A stretch of DNA of 5,782 nt, from positions 1-5,782 of the forward strand of contig JAFYGL010000307.1 in assembly GCA_017543165.1 (NCBI GenBank), in the 5' to 3' direction. The translations under genes and the position numbers were made by a program. Positions 5,769-5,782 of this stretch are shown here, one piece after another. How positions within the stretch are numbered: the first letter of the stretch is position 1; each line of letters begins with the position of its first letter. Under the pieces are notes generated by a model. It did not search any database. It was not told where the DNA came from and was given only the letters and a program-made list of their open reading frames with translations. The DNA comes from Victivallales bacterium. Its GTDB lineage: Bacteria; Verrucomicrobiota; Lentisphaeria; Oligosphaerales; Oligosphaeraceae.

Positions 5769-5782
5769 TTTGAGAACCTCCC

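Larger units (their letters stand above)
5384..5782. other. Non-coding region with two inverted repeats
   Basis: No convincing gene, tRNA or rRNA is seen in these 399 bases. The first part (5384-5520) holds only weak features: a GC-rich CCCCAGGGG (5395-5403), loosely repeated 'GCAAAGG'-type words and an isolated GGGAC (5464-5468). A single GGGACTAA preceded by CA (5525-5534) matches the units of the array at 4008. Then come the 18-bp-stem hairpin and the second GGGAC array. The only open frame across the right part (minus strand, 60 codons) reads through the repeats and looks like a by-product of them. Confidence 0.7.

Overview
The window holds four protein genes in two divergent transcription units, plus two repeat-rich non-coding stretches. 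On the minus strand are a small ABM-fold monooxygenase-like gene (3596-3907) and, 10 nt downstream of its stop codon, a very large secreted glycoside-hydrolase-like gene (1-3585) that runs off the left edge with 1195 codons visible. On the plus strand are two lipoprotein genes 25 nt apart: a DUF3574-type lipoprotein (4228-4623) and a VanX/DdpX-type D-Ala-D-Ala dipeptidase carrying a lipoprotein signal (4649-5383).

The organism is a bacterium with a Gram-negative style envelope, judged by two lipoboxes and a Sec-type signal peptide. The modular sugar-binding and glycosidase-like exoprotein (LamG-like, then CBM9-like, then a DUF6067/GH123-like region) resembles proteins common in the PVC group, especially Lentisphaerota (Victivallales) and Kiritimatiellota. 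This assignment rests on general familiarity with the family, not on a search, and is tentative. No rRNA, tRNA, transposase, CRISPR or phage gene was seen.

Region 3908-4227, between the divergent units, contains a minus-strand promoter candidate with a 16-bp operator-like palindrome in its spacer. It also contains a tandem array of GGGAC-headed 9-mers and 8-mers facing a degenerate GGGAC-like array in the opposite orientation, the whole enclosed by 13-bp inverted arms. Region 5384-5782, after the dipeptidase, contains a perfect 18-bp-stem hairpin and a second convergent GGGAC array (9-bp units) that folds into a perfect 19-bp stem. The same repeat grammar at two sites about 1.5 kb apart is the most unusual feature here. 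It looks like a dispersed non-coding repeat family of unknown function.

Functionally, the minus-strand unit looks like extracellular glycan capture and cleavage with an odd small redox or quinone-type partner. The plus-strand unit looks like periplasmic or envelope D-Ala-D-Ala turnover with a companion lipoprotein of unknown function. No vanH, vanA or regulator genes are visible, so vancomycin resistance is not implied.
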